This document shows positions 14,619 to 24,188 of a stretch of DNA of 64,000 nucleotides, one piece after another; the first letter of the stretch is position 1; every line of letters begins with the position of its first letter. This stretch comes from an uncultured Draconibacterium sp. (GTDB lineage: Bacteria > Bacteroidota > Bacteroidia > Bacteroidales > Prolixibacteraceae): positions 1-64,000 of the forward strand of contig NZ_CAJXYQ010000009.1 in assembly GCF_913063105.1 (NCBI RefSeq). The letters are read 5' to 3'. The notes beneath the pieces are model-generated. The model saw only the letters and a program-made list of their open reading frames with translations. It was not told the origin of the DNA and ran no database searches. Made by a program: the position numbers and the translations under genes.

Positions 14619-14995
14619 ATGGTCAAAATTGAAAGAGAATGGCAATCCTGCACCTTTTTATCTTATTATTTATGCATCACCGTGTCTGTTTTTGTGAAAA
14701 TTTCATGTTCTCTTTTTTATTATTCTTTGCGCAATTAAATTTTTTCAGATAATTGTTAATGGGCTTGATGTCAGCTTGTTGTGTGGTGTTTTTAGTCTGG
14801 GGGTGAGTTTTTTGGCTGCCAAAAACAGGTTGTAATAAAAATTTAATTGAAATAAAATTGATTAAAAGACAATAATGTCTTAAATTGTATCGGATTGGAT
14901 GCACGATCAAACATTTTACAGGTAAAAATTAATAGGTTATACCCTGATGTTTGGATTGTATTGTTTGTAATTAAAACGCTAACAAAATTAAAAAT
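14619..14995. other. AT-rich intergenic leader
   Basis: No gene seen on either strand; a minus-strand frame of 77 codons here is Lys/Asn-rich and lacks coding character. It presumably contains the promoter of the 15-22 kb cluster, but no exact TAnnTTTG box was found. Confidence 0.4.
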
Positions 14996-15523
14996 ATGAA
15001 TAGTATTAAGTCCCGAAGATTATTTTTACGTAATGCAGGATTAGTTTCCCTTGGTATTGCAGCGATACCAAATCCCCTGTCTGCTGCGAAAGCCATTGAT
15101 ACGAAAACAGATGAAAATGCAGAGCTACAGGATCTCGGTAATATTCGCCGGCAGCTTCTGGTAAAAGGCAGGGTTTATGATAAAAAAGCGAAACGACCTC
15201 TTTCGAATGCTGAAATTGAAGTGTGGCATGACGCAGATAAGTGGAGTGTCCGGCCATTTCACAAAAAAGTAATTACTGATGAGAATGGTTATTACCAATT
15301 TGTATCAAAGCGGCCCGATAAACTAAACGGCCAGTCGCCGAGAATCAATTTTAAACTTTCCAATTCGGTTGATAATTATAATACCGAGTTGCTTGTTAAT
15401 GATTTTGGCGCTTTTATTACCGACAAACACTGGGTGATGAACCGTGCTATTGGCGATGAGTTGTTTCCACAGTTTAAAAACCTCCCAACACACACAGAAC
15501 TTACTTTTAACTTATCGATATAA
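14996..15523 (+). CDS. Tat-leader protein with intradiol-dioxygenase-like beta-sandwich
   Basis: 175 residues. A twin-Arg leader SRRLFLRNAG with a hydrophobic core up to about residue 32 predicts Tat export. The mature part follows the intradiol ring-cleavage dioxygenase/transthyretin-like pattern: LLVKGRVYDKKAKRPLSNAEIEVWHDADKW, then VITDENGYYQFVSKRP. In active dioxygenases the next strand holds the iron-binding His-x-His (HIHF); here it reads SPRINFKL, so both His are absent, and the C-terminus is short. It is probably a non-catalytic binding or structural protein. First gene of a same-strand run into the tail-collar and T9SS genes, 26 bp before the next start. Confidence 0.7.
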   Translation: MNSIKSRRLFLRNAGLVSLGIAAIPNPLSAAKAIDTKTDENAELQDLGNIRRQLLVKGRVYDKKAKRPLSNAEIEVWHDADKWSVRPFHKKVITDENGYYQFVSKRPDKLNGQSPRINFKLSNSVDNYNTELLVNDFGAFITDKHWVMNRAIGDELFPQFKNLPTHTELTFNLSI

Positions 15524-15549
15524 TATTTATACACTAAAAGATTAAAGTT

Positions 15550-16089
15550 ATGGAACCCTTTATTGGACAAATTATGATGTTTGGTGGCAATTTTGCGCCC
15601 CGTGGATGGGCTTTATGTGATGGACAGTTATTATCAATTGCGCAGAATACAGCCCTGTTCTCGATACTTGGAACTATGTATGGCGGCGATGGTCGTACCA
15701 CTTTTGGCTTACCCGACCTTCGTGGAAGAGTTGCTATACATCCGGGAACAGGACCGGGATTATCTACTTATCGTCAGGGACAAAAAGGAGGAGTAGAGAA
15801 TGTTACCCTCTCAGTTAATCAAATTCCTTCACACAGTCATGGTGGTACCGGTACCATTCAGGCAGCATCAGGGCAGCCCGATGAAACAAGCCCGATTGGA
15901 ACAGTGCCGGCACCATTAACCAATGGAACAGAAGGTTATGCTGAAACGGCCAGCGGTGCGATGAAAGCCGACGGCGTTACATTGAATATACAAAATACAG
16001 GAGGTAGTCAGTCGCATACCAATGTGCAGCCTTATAACTGTGTGAATTTTATTATTGCATTGCAGGGGATATTTCCTTCACGAAGCTAA
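15550..16089 (+). CDS. phage tail-collar domain protein (microcystin-dependent type), copy 1
   Basis: 179 residues, no signal peptide. An N-terminal tail-collar domain (about 1-60, GQIMMFGGNFAPRGWALCDG and GDGRTTFGLPDLRGRVAIHPG) is followed by VTLSVNQIPSHSHG and a Gly/Ala/Thr-rich tip ending in NCVNFIIALQGIFPSRS. This is the MdpB-type family related to phage short tail-fibre collars. In bacteria it is found near surface or contractile-like structures; its role is unsettled. Tandem copy follows 11 bp later with ~83% identity. No other phage genes nearby. Confidence 0.9.
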   Translation: MEPFIGQIMMFGGNFAPRGWALCDGQLLSIAQNTALFSILGTMYGGDGRTTFGLPDLRGRVAIHPGTGPGLSTYRQGQKGGVENVTLSVNQIPSHSHGGTGTIQAASGQPDETSPIGTVPAPLTNGTEGYAETASGAMKADGVTLNIQNTGGSQSHTNVQPYNCVNFIIALQGIFPSRS

Positions 16090-16100
16090 AACAAAAAATT

Positions 16101-16640
16101 ATGGAACCATTTTTAGGACAAATTATAATGTTTGCCGGCAATTTTGCCCCAAGAGGGTGGGCAATGTGCGAAGGTCAGTTATTACCCATTAATAGTAATC
16201 AGGCTTTGTTTTCTATTTTAGGAACAACCTATGGCGGCGATGGGCGTACCACCTTTGCTTTACCCGATCTCAGAGGAAGAGTAGCAATGCATCCCGGTTC
16301 CGGACCGGGATTATCGACGTATCGCTTGGGGCAAAAAGGAGGTGTTGAAGATGTTACACTTAATATAAATCAAATTCCGTCGCACACCCACAGTGGCACC
16401 GGAACGGTTCAGGCAGCTTCAGGCCAGCCTGATGAAACAAGTCCGATTGGCACGGTTCCGGCTCCCTTAACAAACGGAACCGAAGGTTATGCAGAAACGG
16501 CAAGTGGTTCAATGAAAACTGATGGCGTTACATTGAATATTCAAAATACCGGAGGAAACCTGGCGCATAACAATATTCAGCCCTTTAATTGTGTAAACTT
16601 TATCATCGCATTACAGGGTATATTCCCTTCTCGTAGCTAA
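16101..16640 (+). CDS. phage tail-collar domain protein (microcystin-dependent type), copy 2
   Basis: 179 residues, same length and layout as the upstream copy, without gaps. Differences cluster in the first 60 residues (AMCEGQLLPINSNQ against ALCDGQLLSIAQNT), while the segment around SGQPDETSPIGTVPAPLTNG (about 110-130) is invariant. A tandem duplication that has diverged moderately, so both copies are probably in use, perhaps as a heteromer. 55 bp before the giant T9SS gene. Confidence 0.9.
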   Translation: MEPFLGQIIMFAGNFAPRGWAMCEGQLLPINSNQALFSILGTTYGGDGRTTFALPDLRGRVAMHPGSGPGLSTYRLGQKGGVEDVTLNINQIPSHTHSGTGTVQAASGQPDETSPIGTVPAPLTNGTEGYAETASGSMKTDGVTLNIQNTGGNLAHNNIQPFNCVNFIIALQGIFPSRS

Positions 16641-16695
16641 TGATTTCTTTTACTTTTTCTTGAATGTCCACAATTTATAATTTAAAACGCTTTAC

Positions 16696-19600
16696 ATGAA
16701 TATACGTTTACTTTTCATGGTGGTCGGGATGTTTGCGTTGTTGTCATCGTCGGCTCAAACTATTCTGTTAACCGAAGATTTTGAGACTGATGGAGAAGGC
16801 AGCAGATACACTTCTTCCACGTTCTCAAATTGCACAAATAACGACTACTTTTTACGCACAAATTTAAATCCATATGTTTGTTTAACTGCCGGATTCGGAA
16901 ATGCACTTACAAATGTGCAAGGCAGTTATTTTTGGGTTTCAGAAGATATTGAATCTGTTGATAACCCCAATGGCTCCTTTGCCACTTTAACCTTAAATCC
17001 GGTTAACGTATCGGGGTACACCAATATAAGTGTTTCTGCATTTTTAGCCGAAGGAAGAGCAGATGGTATGCGTTGGGAAATCGATGATAAAGTTGAAATT
17101 CAGGTCAGCTGGGATGGCGGAAGCTACCAAACCATAGGTCGTTTTGTTGGCGACAATGCATTTGGTGGTTATTTAAGAGAGGATACTAATTTAGACGGTT
17201 TGGCTAATGGAGGTGCTTCTACGGTAGGGTTGGCCTTTACCAACTTTTCGTACAGTGTGCCCGGTGGTGGAACAAATCTTTCGGTTCGGATATACCTCAA
17301 TGCTCACGATGGTACTGAGGAGTTGGCCTTCGATCAGATTGTTGTTCGTGGCGATGTTGGAACACCGGCAAATTATGCTCCGGTGCTTGCCAGTATCGAA
17401 TCTTCTGCAATTGTCTTCACTGAAGGCGATTCTCCAGTTACGGTAAGCAGTGCCATAACGGTGTCAGACCTTGATGATACCAGTCTTGATAGTGCCTTTG
17501 TTGAAATATGTACTGGTTTTAACCCGGCAGAAGATGTTCTGACTTTCAGTGCTGTTGGTGGAATCGGTGGCTCATTCGATCCGCTTTCGGGTGTGTTAAA
17601 ACTTAGCGGAAATTCTTCATTGGCAAATTACCAAACAGTATTACGTAGTGTTCAGTATCAAAATATCAATACTACCAACCCCTCAAATTCTTACCGCGAA
17701 ATATGTTTTTCCGTTCATGATGGAACTGATGAAAGTAATGTTCAAAAACGCGGAATTACGATAATGGATGTAATTACAGAACTTGTTTGTCTGCCATTTG
17801 AAGAGAGTTTTGAACAGGATGGGGAAGGAATTACTTATGTATCAAATACCTTTGATGATTCTCCAAATCCAGATTTCTTCTTGAGAACGAATACTCAGCC
17901 AGGCGATCATGCCGAAAGCGTATCTGGTATTGATGGCAGCTATTTTTGGGCCAGCGAAGATGTAATCGGTACAGCTACGGGCAATAACCCGGGAGTTATT
18001 GAATTTGCGCCTTTAAATATTGCTGGAAATTCAAACTATACCTTTAATATTTTAATGGGTACCAGTAATCATAACGGATTGCGCTGGGAACAAACCGATA
18101 ACATAATTTTGCAATATAATATTGATGGTGCCGGGTGGAATACTTTTGGATTATTTCAGGGCGATGATCCTTTTGGAGGTGACTTAAGGCTTGACCTCGA
18201 CAACGATACCGATACAGTTGGTGGTGGCGGCCCTTATGGAGATATTGTTCCCAATGGTTCTGTTGATGATTTTGAATTTACCTTCTCGGGTACCGGAAGT
18301 GAAATGAAGATTCGAATTGTTGTTGAACAGGACGGAGGATCAGAAGAGTTGGTTTTAGATAACATTAGAATTAGTGGCGATGTTTCGTCAGCGTTAAGTT
18401 GCAGCGATACCACTGTTTTTCTTGATAATGCCGGTGATGTTTCAATTACTCCGGAATACCTGACTGATGTAAGCACTGCAAATTGTGGTGTTGATTCTGT
18501 TCTACTCGATATTTATGATTTTACATGTGGGGAATTAGGAGACAACACGGTTACAGTTACTGTATATCATTCCGATACAACAACCTCAACCTGTAGTTCA
18601 GTAGTTACCGTTGTCGATACTGTTGCCCCGCAGGCCATTTGCCAGGATGTCGCAGTTTTCCTCGATAGTTTTGGTCTGGCAACAATTGATTCGCTTACAC
18701 TTAACGGAGGATCATCTGATAATTGTTCAATCGCTATGTTTAGTGTTGATAGCACTACTTTTGATTGCAGCGAAATAGGAACTAACACGGTTGTACTAAC
18801 GGTTGAGGATGGAAGCGGAAATTTGGCACTTTGTTCTGCCACAGTTACTGTTTATGATACTATTGCTCCGGTTGCCATAACAGCGGATACCACTGTTTAT
18901 CTTGATGTATCAGGATTGGCTTCTGTTGATTCCTCGTTCATAAATAATGGCTCATCAGATGTGTGCGGAGTAGCTACCATTGCGATTGATAAAAGTAGTT
19001 TCGATTGTAATGAGGTTGGACCGAATTCGATTACCATGACCGTTACTGATGTTAATGGAAATTCATCAGTGGCAATGGCTGTTGTTACCGTCAAAGACAC
19101 AATCGCTCCGAATGTAATTGCACATGATACTACCCTTTATCTCGATTTGAATGGATTGGCAGTATTTGCCGCCGCAGAAGTTGATGCCGGCTCAACAGAT
19201 AATTGTAGCATTGATTCGATGTATCTTTCACAAGACACTTTTGATTGTAGCGATATTGGGATGATTGCTCCACCGGTAGCTCTTATGGAAAAAAGTGCTA
19301 CTCTGGCTCCGCCAATGGGAGTGACTGTGGAATTAACCGTGGTTGATAAAAACGGGAATAGCAATAGCGATTGGTTTAATGTGAGTGTTGTAGATACCGT
19401 TTCTCCAAAAGCAATGTGTCACGATACGCTAATTTATCTCGATGAATGGGGAGTGGCAAGTCTCTCGTCAGCAATGATTGATGATGGCTCGTACGATAAC
19501 TGTAGTGCTGTGATGTTAGGCGTTGACAGTAGTAATTTTGATTGTAGCGAAATTGGTGCCAATGCCGTAACCTTAACAGTTCTCGACATATATGGAAATA

Positions 19601-21984
19601 CAGCGATGTGTAGTGCGACAGTAACAGTAGTTGATACTTTTGCACCAGTTGCCTCGTGTGCTGATACAACTGTTTATCTTGATGGCGACGGTATGGTTTC
19701 AATTGAACCGGGTTTTATTGATGATGGCTCGAGCGATGCCTGTGGAATTGATTCCCTTGCACTCGATATTACTTCATTTACCTGCGATAATATAGGGGTG
19801 AATCTGGTGGAGCTGTCAGTTTTCGATCCAAGTGGAAACAGAAGTACCTGTTCGGCTAATGTTACCGTGGTAGATACCATACCGCCAACAGTAATTTGTA
19901 AAAATTTAGCAATTAACCTGGGAGAATCATCGAGTATTGAAATCCAACCGGAAGATTTGGATAATGGCTCAAGCGATGCCTGTGGCATAGCGTCATACGC
20001 GCTAAGTAAAACTGTTTTTACGGGTGTTGATGTTGGAGTAAACCTGGTAGAACTCACCGTAACCGATATTCATGGAAACTCAGCAGTTTGCACCTCAACA
20101 GTTACGGTTCAGGATACTATTGCCCCGGAGCTGTGGTGCCAGAATGTAGGGGTAACACTTGATGAACAAGGCGAAACCCGCATTTATGCTGCATTTGTTC
20201 TCGACAGTGTTTACGATGCCGGAGGTATTGCCTCGTATACTGTTGATATAGATAAAATGGATTGTAGCCATGTAGGCAAAAACATTGTTACCCTAAGCGT
20301 AAAAGACTATGGAGGCAATGTAACCACCTGTACAGCCCAGGTAACCATAAACGATTTATTTGCGCCATTTGTAGCTTGCCGCGATTTTGCAGTTGCCTTA
20401 AATGCCGAAGGTTTTGCCGAGGTACCGGCCGACAGTATTGATGCCGGATCAAGCGATGCCTGTGGTATTGCCGGCATGGAGTTGTCGCAAACAGTATTTA
20501 CCGCTTCCGATTTAGGCGAAAACACCGTAACCCTTTATGTAAGCGATGTAAATGGCAATACCGATAGCTGCCAGGCGGTAGTAAGGGTAACAGATAACAT
20601 CGCACCTGTTGTTAATTGTAACCCGCTGGAAGTGTGGGTAAGCGATGAAAACGACTACGAACTAAGCCCGGCAGACCTTGCCGAACTGGCTGCCGGCAGC
20701 CTCGATAATGCCACGGAATTCGATAGCCTGACTATCGGGGTAAGTCCATCGGTATTTAGCTGCAGCCAGGCCGGCGATTCAGTAACAGTTGAAGTAATGG
20801 TTACCGATGAATCGGGCAATGAAAGCAGCTGTGAAACCAAAGTATATGTGAGTTATTTACTTGCTGCGGAACTGGAAGATATTGAGGTAACTCTTGATTC
20901 GGGGCAGTGCGAAACAAGGGTTGATTACCCTGAGTTTTTCGCAAACGGCTGTGCCACATTTACACTTGTTGACGGCTTGGGGGCCGATGGCCTTTTCCCT
21001 GTAGGAAGTACCGTTGAAAGCTGGGAAGTAGTTGCTGGCACCCAGGTAGATACTGTAACATTTGCCGTAATTGTAGAAGCTCCGAACCAGGTTCCAACAC
21101 TTGATGCCACAGCTGATACCACCGTTGCCGAAGACCAGGTACCGGAGCTATTGCTGACAGGAATAAGTGCGGGCAACGATTGCCAGGCACAGGCGCTGAC
21201 AGTAACAGCAAGCAGCATTGCCGATGGCTTACTGGAAACCATAGCTGTAGACTATGAAGCCGGAAGTACAACTGCGGTACTTACCCTCTCGTTTATTGCC
21301 AACCAGAGTGGCGAGGCCGAGGTAGTGGTAACAGTGGAGGATGAAATGGGAGCAAGCATTACCGATACATTTGTGGTAACTGTAAGCCCTGAAAATGATG
21401 CCCCGGAGCTGGTGAAAATGATTGAAGACCAGCAGCTCCAGGCCGAAGATGAGCTAATAGTTACATTGAGCAAAGTATTAGGCGAAGTATTTGCCGATGC
21501 CGATGGCGATGAGCTTAGCTGGACATTTATGCTTGCGGGCGACAGTATTCCTGCGTGGATGACGACAGAAGAAACAGCCACCGAATATGTTCTTGATTTT
21601 ACACCGATGCGTTCAGATACCGGTTGTTATACAATAGTAGTGCAGGTGAGCGACCCAGCCGGAGCAACAGCGCAGGATAGTTTTGAGCTTTGTGTAACAA
21701 GCATTCCGGTTGCAGTTGTTGATTTCGGCGAAAGTGTATTTGATGTAGTCATGTATCCGAACCCATCCAAAGGGATGATACGTGTTGAGCTGGAGACAAG
21801 CTCGGGATCAGCAACAGAGGTATCGGTTAGTAATGTTGCCGGAGCAGAAGTTTTCCGCAGGTCATACCTTTCGGGCGATGCAATTCAGCTTGATTTATCA
21901 GGCCATGTGAGCGGCATGTACCTGGTACGTGTAGCACAGGATGGAAATCAGGTTATCCGAAAACTGATACTCGACAAACAGTAA
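16696..21984 (+). CDS. giant modular T9SS-exported protein A
   Basis: 1762 residues. Signal peptide 1-20 (cut after SSA). Two related lectin-like beta-sandwich domains lie at about 24-218 and 365-562 (both with FExDGEG...GSYFW.SED and EEL.(F/L)D.I...GDV), separated by a cadherin-like domain (224-360). Ten ~80-residue HYR/Ig-like modules follow (about 565-1400), each with CxDTTVYLD...DNGSSDxCGI...DxxSFDCSEIG.N.VTLTV.D.NGN...C.A.VTV.DT. Two tandem-95/cadherin-like domains (1465-1680) and a type A sorting domain (about 1690-1762, YPNPSKGMIRVEL to GMYLVRV and RKLILDK) end it. The role is surface adhesion or matrix (inference). Residues ~1087-1762 are identical, bar one, to protein B. Confidence 0.9.
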   Translation: MNIRLLFMVVGMFALLSSSAQTILLTEDFETDGEGSRYTSSTFSNCTNNDYFLRTNLNPYVCLTAGFGNALTNVQGSYFWVSEDIESVDNPNGSFATLTLNPVNVSGYTNISVSAFLAEGRADGMRWEIDDKVEIQVSWDGGSYQTIGRFVGDNAFGGYLREDTNLDGLANGGASTVGLAFTNFSYSVPGGGTNLSVRIYLNAHDGTEELAFDQIVVRGDVGTPANYAPVLASIESSAIVFTEGDSPVTVSSAITVSDLDDTSLDSAFVEICTGFNPAEDVLTFSAVGGIGGSFDPLSGVLKLSGNSSLANYQTVLRSVQYQNINTTNPSNSYREICFSVHDGTDESNVQKRGITIMDVITELVCLPFEESFEQDGEGITYVSNTFDDSPNPDFFLRTNTQPGDHAESVSGIDGSYFWASEDVIGTATGNNPGVIEFAPLNIAGNSNYTFNILMGTSNHNGLRWEQTDNIILQYNIDGAGWNTFGLFQGDDPFGGDLRLDLDNDTDTVGGGGPYGDIVPNGSVDDFEFTFSGTGSEMKIRIVVEQDGGSEELVLDNIRISGDVSSALSCSDTTVFLDNAGDVSITPEYLTDVSTANCGVDSVLLDIYDFTCGELGDNTVTVTVYHSDTTTSTCSSVVTVVDTVAPQAICQDVAVFLDSFGLATIDSLTLNGGSSDNCSIAMFSVDSTTFDCSEIGTNTVVLTVEDGSGNLALCSATVTVYDTIAPVAITADTTVYLDVSGLASVDSSFINNGSSDVCGVATIAIDKSSFDCNEVGPNSITMTVTDVNGNSSVAMAVVTVKDTIAPNVIAHDTTLYLDLNGLAVFAAAEVDAGSTDNCSIDSMYLSQDTFDCSDIGMIAPPVALMEKSATLAPPMGVTVELTVVDKNGNSNSDWFNVSVVDTVSPKAMCHDTLIYLDEWGVASLSSAMIDDGSYDNCSAVMLGVDSSNFDCSEIGANAVTLTVLDIYGNTAMCSATVTVVDTFAPVASCADTTVYLDGDGMVSIEPGFIDDGSSDACGIDSLALDITSFTCDNIGVNLVELSVFDPSGNRSTCSANVTVVDTIPPTVICKNLAINLGESSSIEIQPEDLDNGSSDACGIASYALSKTVFTGVDVGVNLVELTVTDIHGNSAVCTSTVTVQDTIAPELWCQNVGVTLDEQGETRIYAAFVLDSVYDAGGIASYTVDIDKMDCSHVGKNIVTLSVKDYGGNVTTCTAQVTINDLFAPFVACRDFAVALNAEGFAEVPADSIDAGSSDACGIAGMELSQTVFTASDLGENTVTLYVSDVNGNTDSCQAVVRVTDNIAPVVNCNPLEVWVSDENDYELSPADLAELAAGSLDNATEFDSLTIGVSPSVFSCSQAGDSVTVEVMVTDESGNESSCETKVYVSYLLAAELEDIEVTLDSGQCETRVDYPEFFANGCATFTLVDGLGADGLFPVGSTVESWEVVAGTQVDTVTFAVIVEAPNQVPTLDATADTTVAEDQVPELLLTGISAGNDCQAQALTVTASSIADGLLETIAVDYEAGSTTAVLTLSFIANQSGEAEVVVTVEDEMGASITDTFVVTVSPENDAPELVKMIEDQQLQAEDELIVTLSKVLGEVFADADGDELSWTFMLAGDSIPAWMTTEETATEYVLDFTPMRSDTGCYTIVVQVSDPAGATAQDSFELCVTSIPVAVVDFGESVFDVVMYPNPSKGMIRVELETSSGSATEVSVSNVAGAEVFRRSYLSGDAIQLDLSGHVSGMYLVRVAQDGNQVIRKLILDKQ

Positions 21985-22036
21985 AGGTTCGAACTAACAC
22001 CTATAAAAAAAACAGGAACCAGTCGGTTCCTGTTTT
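19953..22036 (+). repeat. 2.08-kb near-identical repeat, copy 1
   Basis: It matches 27754-29836 at a constant offset of 7801 up to the stop codon, with one substitution noted (AAAACTG/AAAAGTG near 20009). After the stop there is one indel in an A-run and one change in the terminator loop. It covers the C-terminal 676 codons, sorting domain, stop and terminator. Confidence 0.93.
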
Positions 22037-22038
22037 TT
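22005..22038 (+). terminator. rho-independent terminator after T9SS gene A
   Basis: AAAACAGGAACC / GGTTCCTGTTTT, loop AGTC, with an A8 tract before and T6 after. Same hairpin as at 14587. Confidence 0.9.
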
Positions 22039-22054
22039 GTTTTATAAAGATTGT

Positions 22055-22062
22055 TAATTTTG
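22055..22062 (+). promoter_or_regulatory. -7 promoter box candidate for the VanZ-like/TPR pair
   Basis: TAATTTTG fits TAnnTTTG, 49 bp before the ATG. The upstream TTTG (22036-22039) is spaced rather short. Confidence 0.35.
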
Positions 22063-22110
22063 AGAACTATTCTTCGAATAGAAACCTTGAGATTTCTAAT
22101 CCGGTAAAAT

Positions 22111-23310
22111 ATGTTAAAGTCAAAACTCAATCTCCATTTATATAGTTTGTTGTTGGTAATTACTCCGTTTCTGTTGCTTCAAAACTACTTACAGGATGCA
22201 ATAGGGGAATTGTCACGACTAACCATAAGTATTTTCAACTTTGAAATTAAAATAATGCTGGTACTGGTAGCAGTGGTTAGTATTGTGCTCATTTATTTGG
22301 TAATAAAAAATTTATCGCCAGGCAGAGTATTTGGTGTATTGTTTGTCGGACTTCTGTTATTTGTTGGCTACAATACAAGCGATTTCTACTTTAATCATCA
22401 CTTTTACGATATTCAACACAACTGGCATTATTTTGCTTATGCCATTTTCTCGTTGTTGGCATGGAAATACTATTTTCAACAAACACATAGTGCCGAAAAA
22501 ACTATTTTGCGAACTTTCTTGTTAGCCCTGATTTTGTCGCTATGCGATGAAGTTATACAGGTTTTTATCTCAAGCAGGGTATTTGATTTGTCTGATGTTG
22601 CTAAAGATTTATGGGGATGTATGATTGGTCAATTTGTCATTCATTTTATTCTTTTTGATATGAAATACCTTACATTTAAAAAATTCTGGCAAAGAGGGAT
22701 TAAAAACTGGATCAGGAATGGTTTGTTTTTACTAACTCTTGAATTATTTTTTGCCTGGATTTTCTTAAATGTATCTTCCATATTATCAAATGCTATATAT
22801 GTGTTACCTGTAATTCTGATTACTTTTGTTGTATTCTTTGCAGTTGCGTTTGTATTTCAATTAGTGGGTAATTTAAGGTATCGCAAACTTACTTTAGGCG
22901 TAATTGGTTGCGGGTTTTTAATCGTATTTTTTACTTTTTTGTTTTCAGAACCAGATTTAGCAAGTAAGCATAAAAACCTTGTTGTTTATAAAAATATTCC
23001 CATTTTATATTTTGATGTAATGATTTTTCCAGATGGAATGGTAAGACCTGTTGACAAAAAGGTAGCTTTTAATAGCCGAGACAAACAAAAGATTAATTCA
23101 ATAGGAGCAGATATTGTTATTTTAGGTACCGGTTCAAAAGGTAAGGGCGGAAAAGGTTATCAAGACCAGGTTCCTGTTGAAATGTGTTATAACCACGAGA
23201 AAAACAAAGTTTATCAATTGATTAAGTTGCCAAATGAAGAAGCCTGTGTTTTATTTAATCGTTTAAAGCAGGAAAATAAAGAGGTATTAATGATAATGCA
23301 TAACTCATGA
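22111..23310 (+). CDS. VanZ-like multi-pass membrane protein
   Basis: 399 residues with about 8 TM helices in residues 10-280 and a soluble C-terminal domain (about 295-399). The VanZ-like core is visible: HNWHYFAYAIFSLLAW, then CDEVIQVFISSRVFDLSDVAKDLWGC, matching the D/E-x-x-Q...R-x-x-D-x-x-D signature of the family. VanZ homologues give low-level teicoplanin resistance in Gram-positives; in Bacteroidota their role is unknown. The C-terminal domain (VYKNIPILYFDVMIFPDG) has no match I recognise. Its stop overlaps the start of the next gene (ATGA), so they are co-translated. Confidence 0.75.
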   Translation: MLKSKLNLHLYSLLLVITPFLLLQNYLQDAIGELSRLTISIFNFEIKIMLVLVAVVSIVLIYLVIKNLSPGRVFGVLFVGLLLFVGYNTSDFYFNHHFYDIQHNWHYFAYAIFSLLAWKYYFQQTHSAEKTILRTFLLALILSLCDEVIQVFISSRVFDLSDVAKDLWGCMIGQFVIHFILFDMKYLTFKKFWQRGIKNWIRNGLFLLTLELFFAWIFLNVSSILSNAIYVLPVILITFVVFFAVAFVFQLVGNLRYRKLTLGVIGCGFLIVFFTFLFSEPDLASKHKNLVVYKNIPILYFDVMIFPDGMVRPVDKKVAFNSRDKQKINSIGADIVILGTGSKGKGGKGYQDQVPVEMCYNHEKNKVYQLIKLPNEEACVLFNRLKQENKEVLMIMHNS

Positions 23311-24188
23311 AAGAGGATAGAGTAATATCAGCAATTATTATTGGCTTGTACATAATTTTAGCTCTTTTTGCTGTAGCCAGTACTTTTAATCCGGGATGGT
23401 TGCAAAAAATATCGGAACTCGGCAAAAATACTGAGGCATTGACCTTTATTGATAATGCAAACCGGGAAATGTACAGTGGCAACTGGAAGGGGGCCGCAAT
23501 GCAATACCAGCAAGCCTTAGTAATTGATGTCGATAATCGGGAAGCCTACGGGAATTTGGGTATTGCATTAACTCGTTTGGGGCAGTTTTCGAAAGCAAAA
23601 CAATGTTTTGAAAATGTAAAAAGGTTAAATCAGGGACTTGATTCGATGGCACATTTCAATTACTTTGAAAGTATTGGGAACCTCGAAAAATCGATAGGCG
23701 ATTACAATTTGCGGCAAAACAAAGAATATCATAAAAATTACCGGAAAGCACTTTCAGCTTACAAAAAAGCAATTGTATTGATGCCGCATGAACCCATTTT
23801 GTATTACAAGTATGCATACCTGTTAATGAAAGAGCAAAATGATAGTTTGGCTATTAAGTATTTTAATGAAGGAATCTCAATAAATCTAAATAAAGATACT
23901 TATTACTACAGTGCTTTACTGACGGAATATTTACCTGCAATTGTTTCTGGAGACACTGAAATTATTGAAAATATTGAACAGCTCTACCAGGAAAGAATAG
24001 CATGGGAACGGTTTGATACGGAATCCTTAAAAACTTTTCAAAAGGCTGATATTCGCTTAGGGAACGCATACTTTAATCTGGGAGTACTCTACAAAAGAAA
24101 TGGTTTGAAACAACTGGCAGCTAAACATTTCGAATATGCTGTTAAGATAAATCCACAATTGTCGAATAATATAAACCGGATGAAATAG
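23307..24188 (+). CDS. TPR-repeat protein with N-terminal membrane anchor
   Basis: 293 residues. One TM or signal-anchor segment (about 6-25, VISAIIIGLYIILALFAVAS), then TPR motifs: about 50-83 (AMQYQQALVIDVDNREAYGNLGI), 84-115 (LGQFSKAKQCFENVKRLN), 145-180 (KALSAYKKAIVLMPHEPILY) and a last one at 255-290 (ARLGNAYFNLGVLYKRNG region). It should be anchored in the inner membrane with the TPR domain outside. The ATGA overlap with the VanZ-like gene suggests a complex of the two products. Why the pair lies between two related T9SS genes is unknown. Confidence 0.8.
   Translation: MKEDRVISAIIIGLYIILALFAVASTFNPGWLQKISELGKNTEALTFIDNANREMYSGNWKGAAMQYQQALVIDVDNREAYGNLGIALTRLGQFSKAKQCFENVKRLNQGLDSMAHFNYFESIGNLEKSIGDYNLRQNKEYHKNYRKALSAYKKAIVLMPHEPILYYKYAYLLMKEQNDSLAIKYFNEGISINLNKDTYYYSALLTEYLPAIVSGDTEIIENIEQLYQERIAWERFDTESLKTFQKADIRLGNAYFNLGVLYKRNGLKQLAAKHFEYAVKINPQLSNNINRMK

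Noticed and set aside
15550-16640. Prophage or contractile-injection cluster
   Set aside because: Only collar-domain proteins are present; no sheath, baseplate, tube, capsid, integrase or lysis genes in the window.
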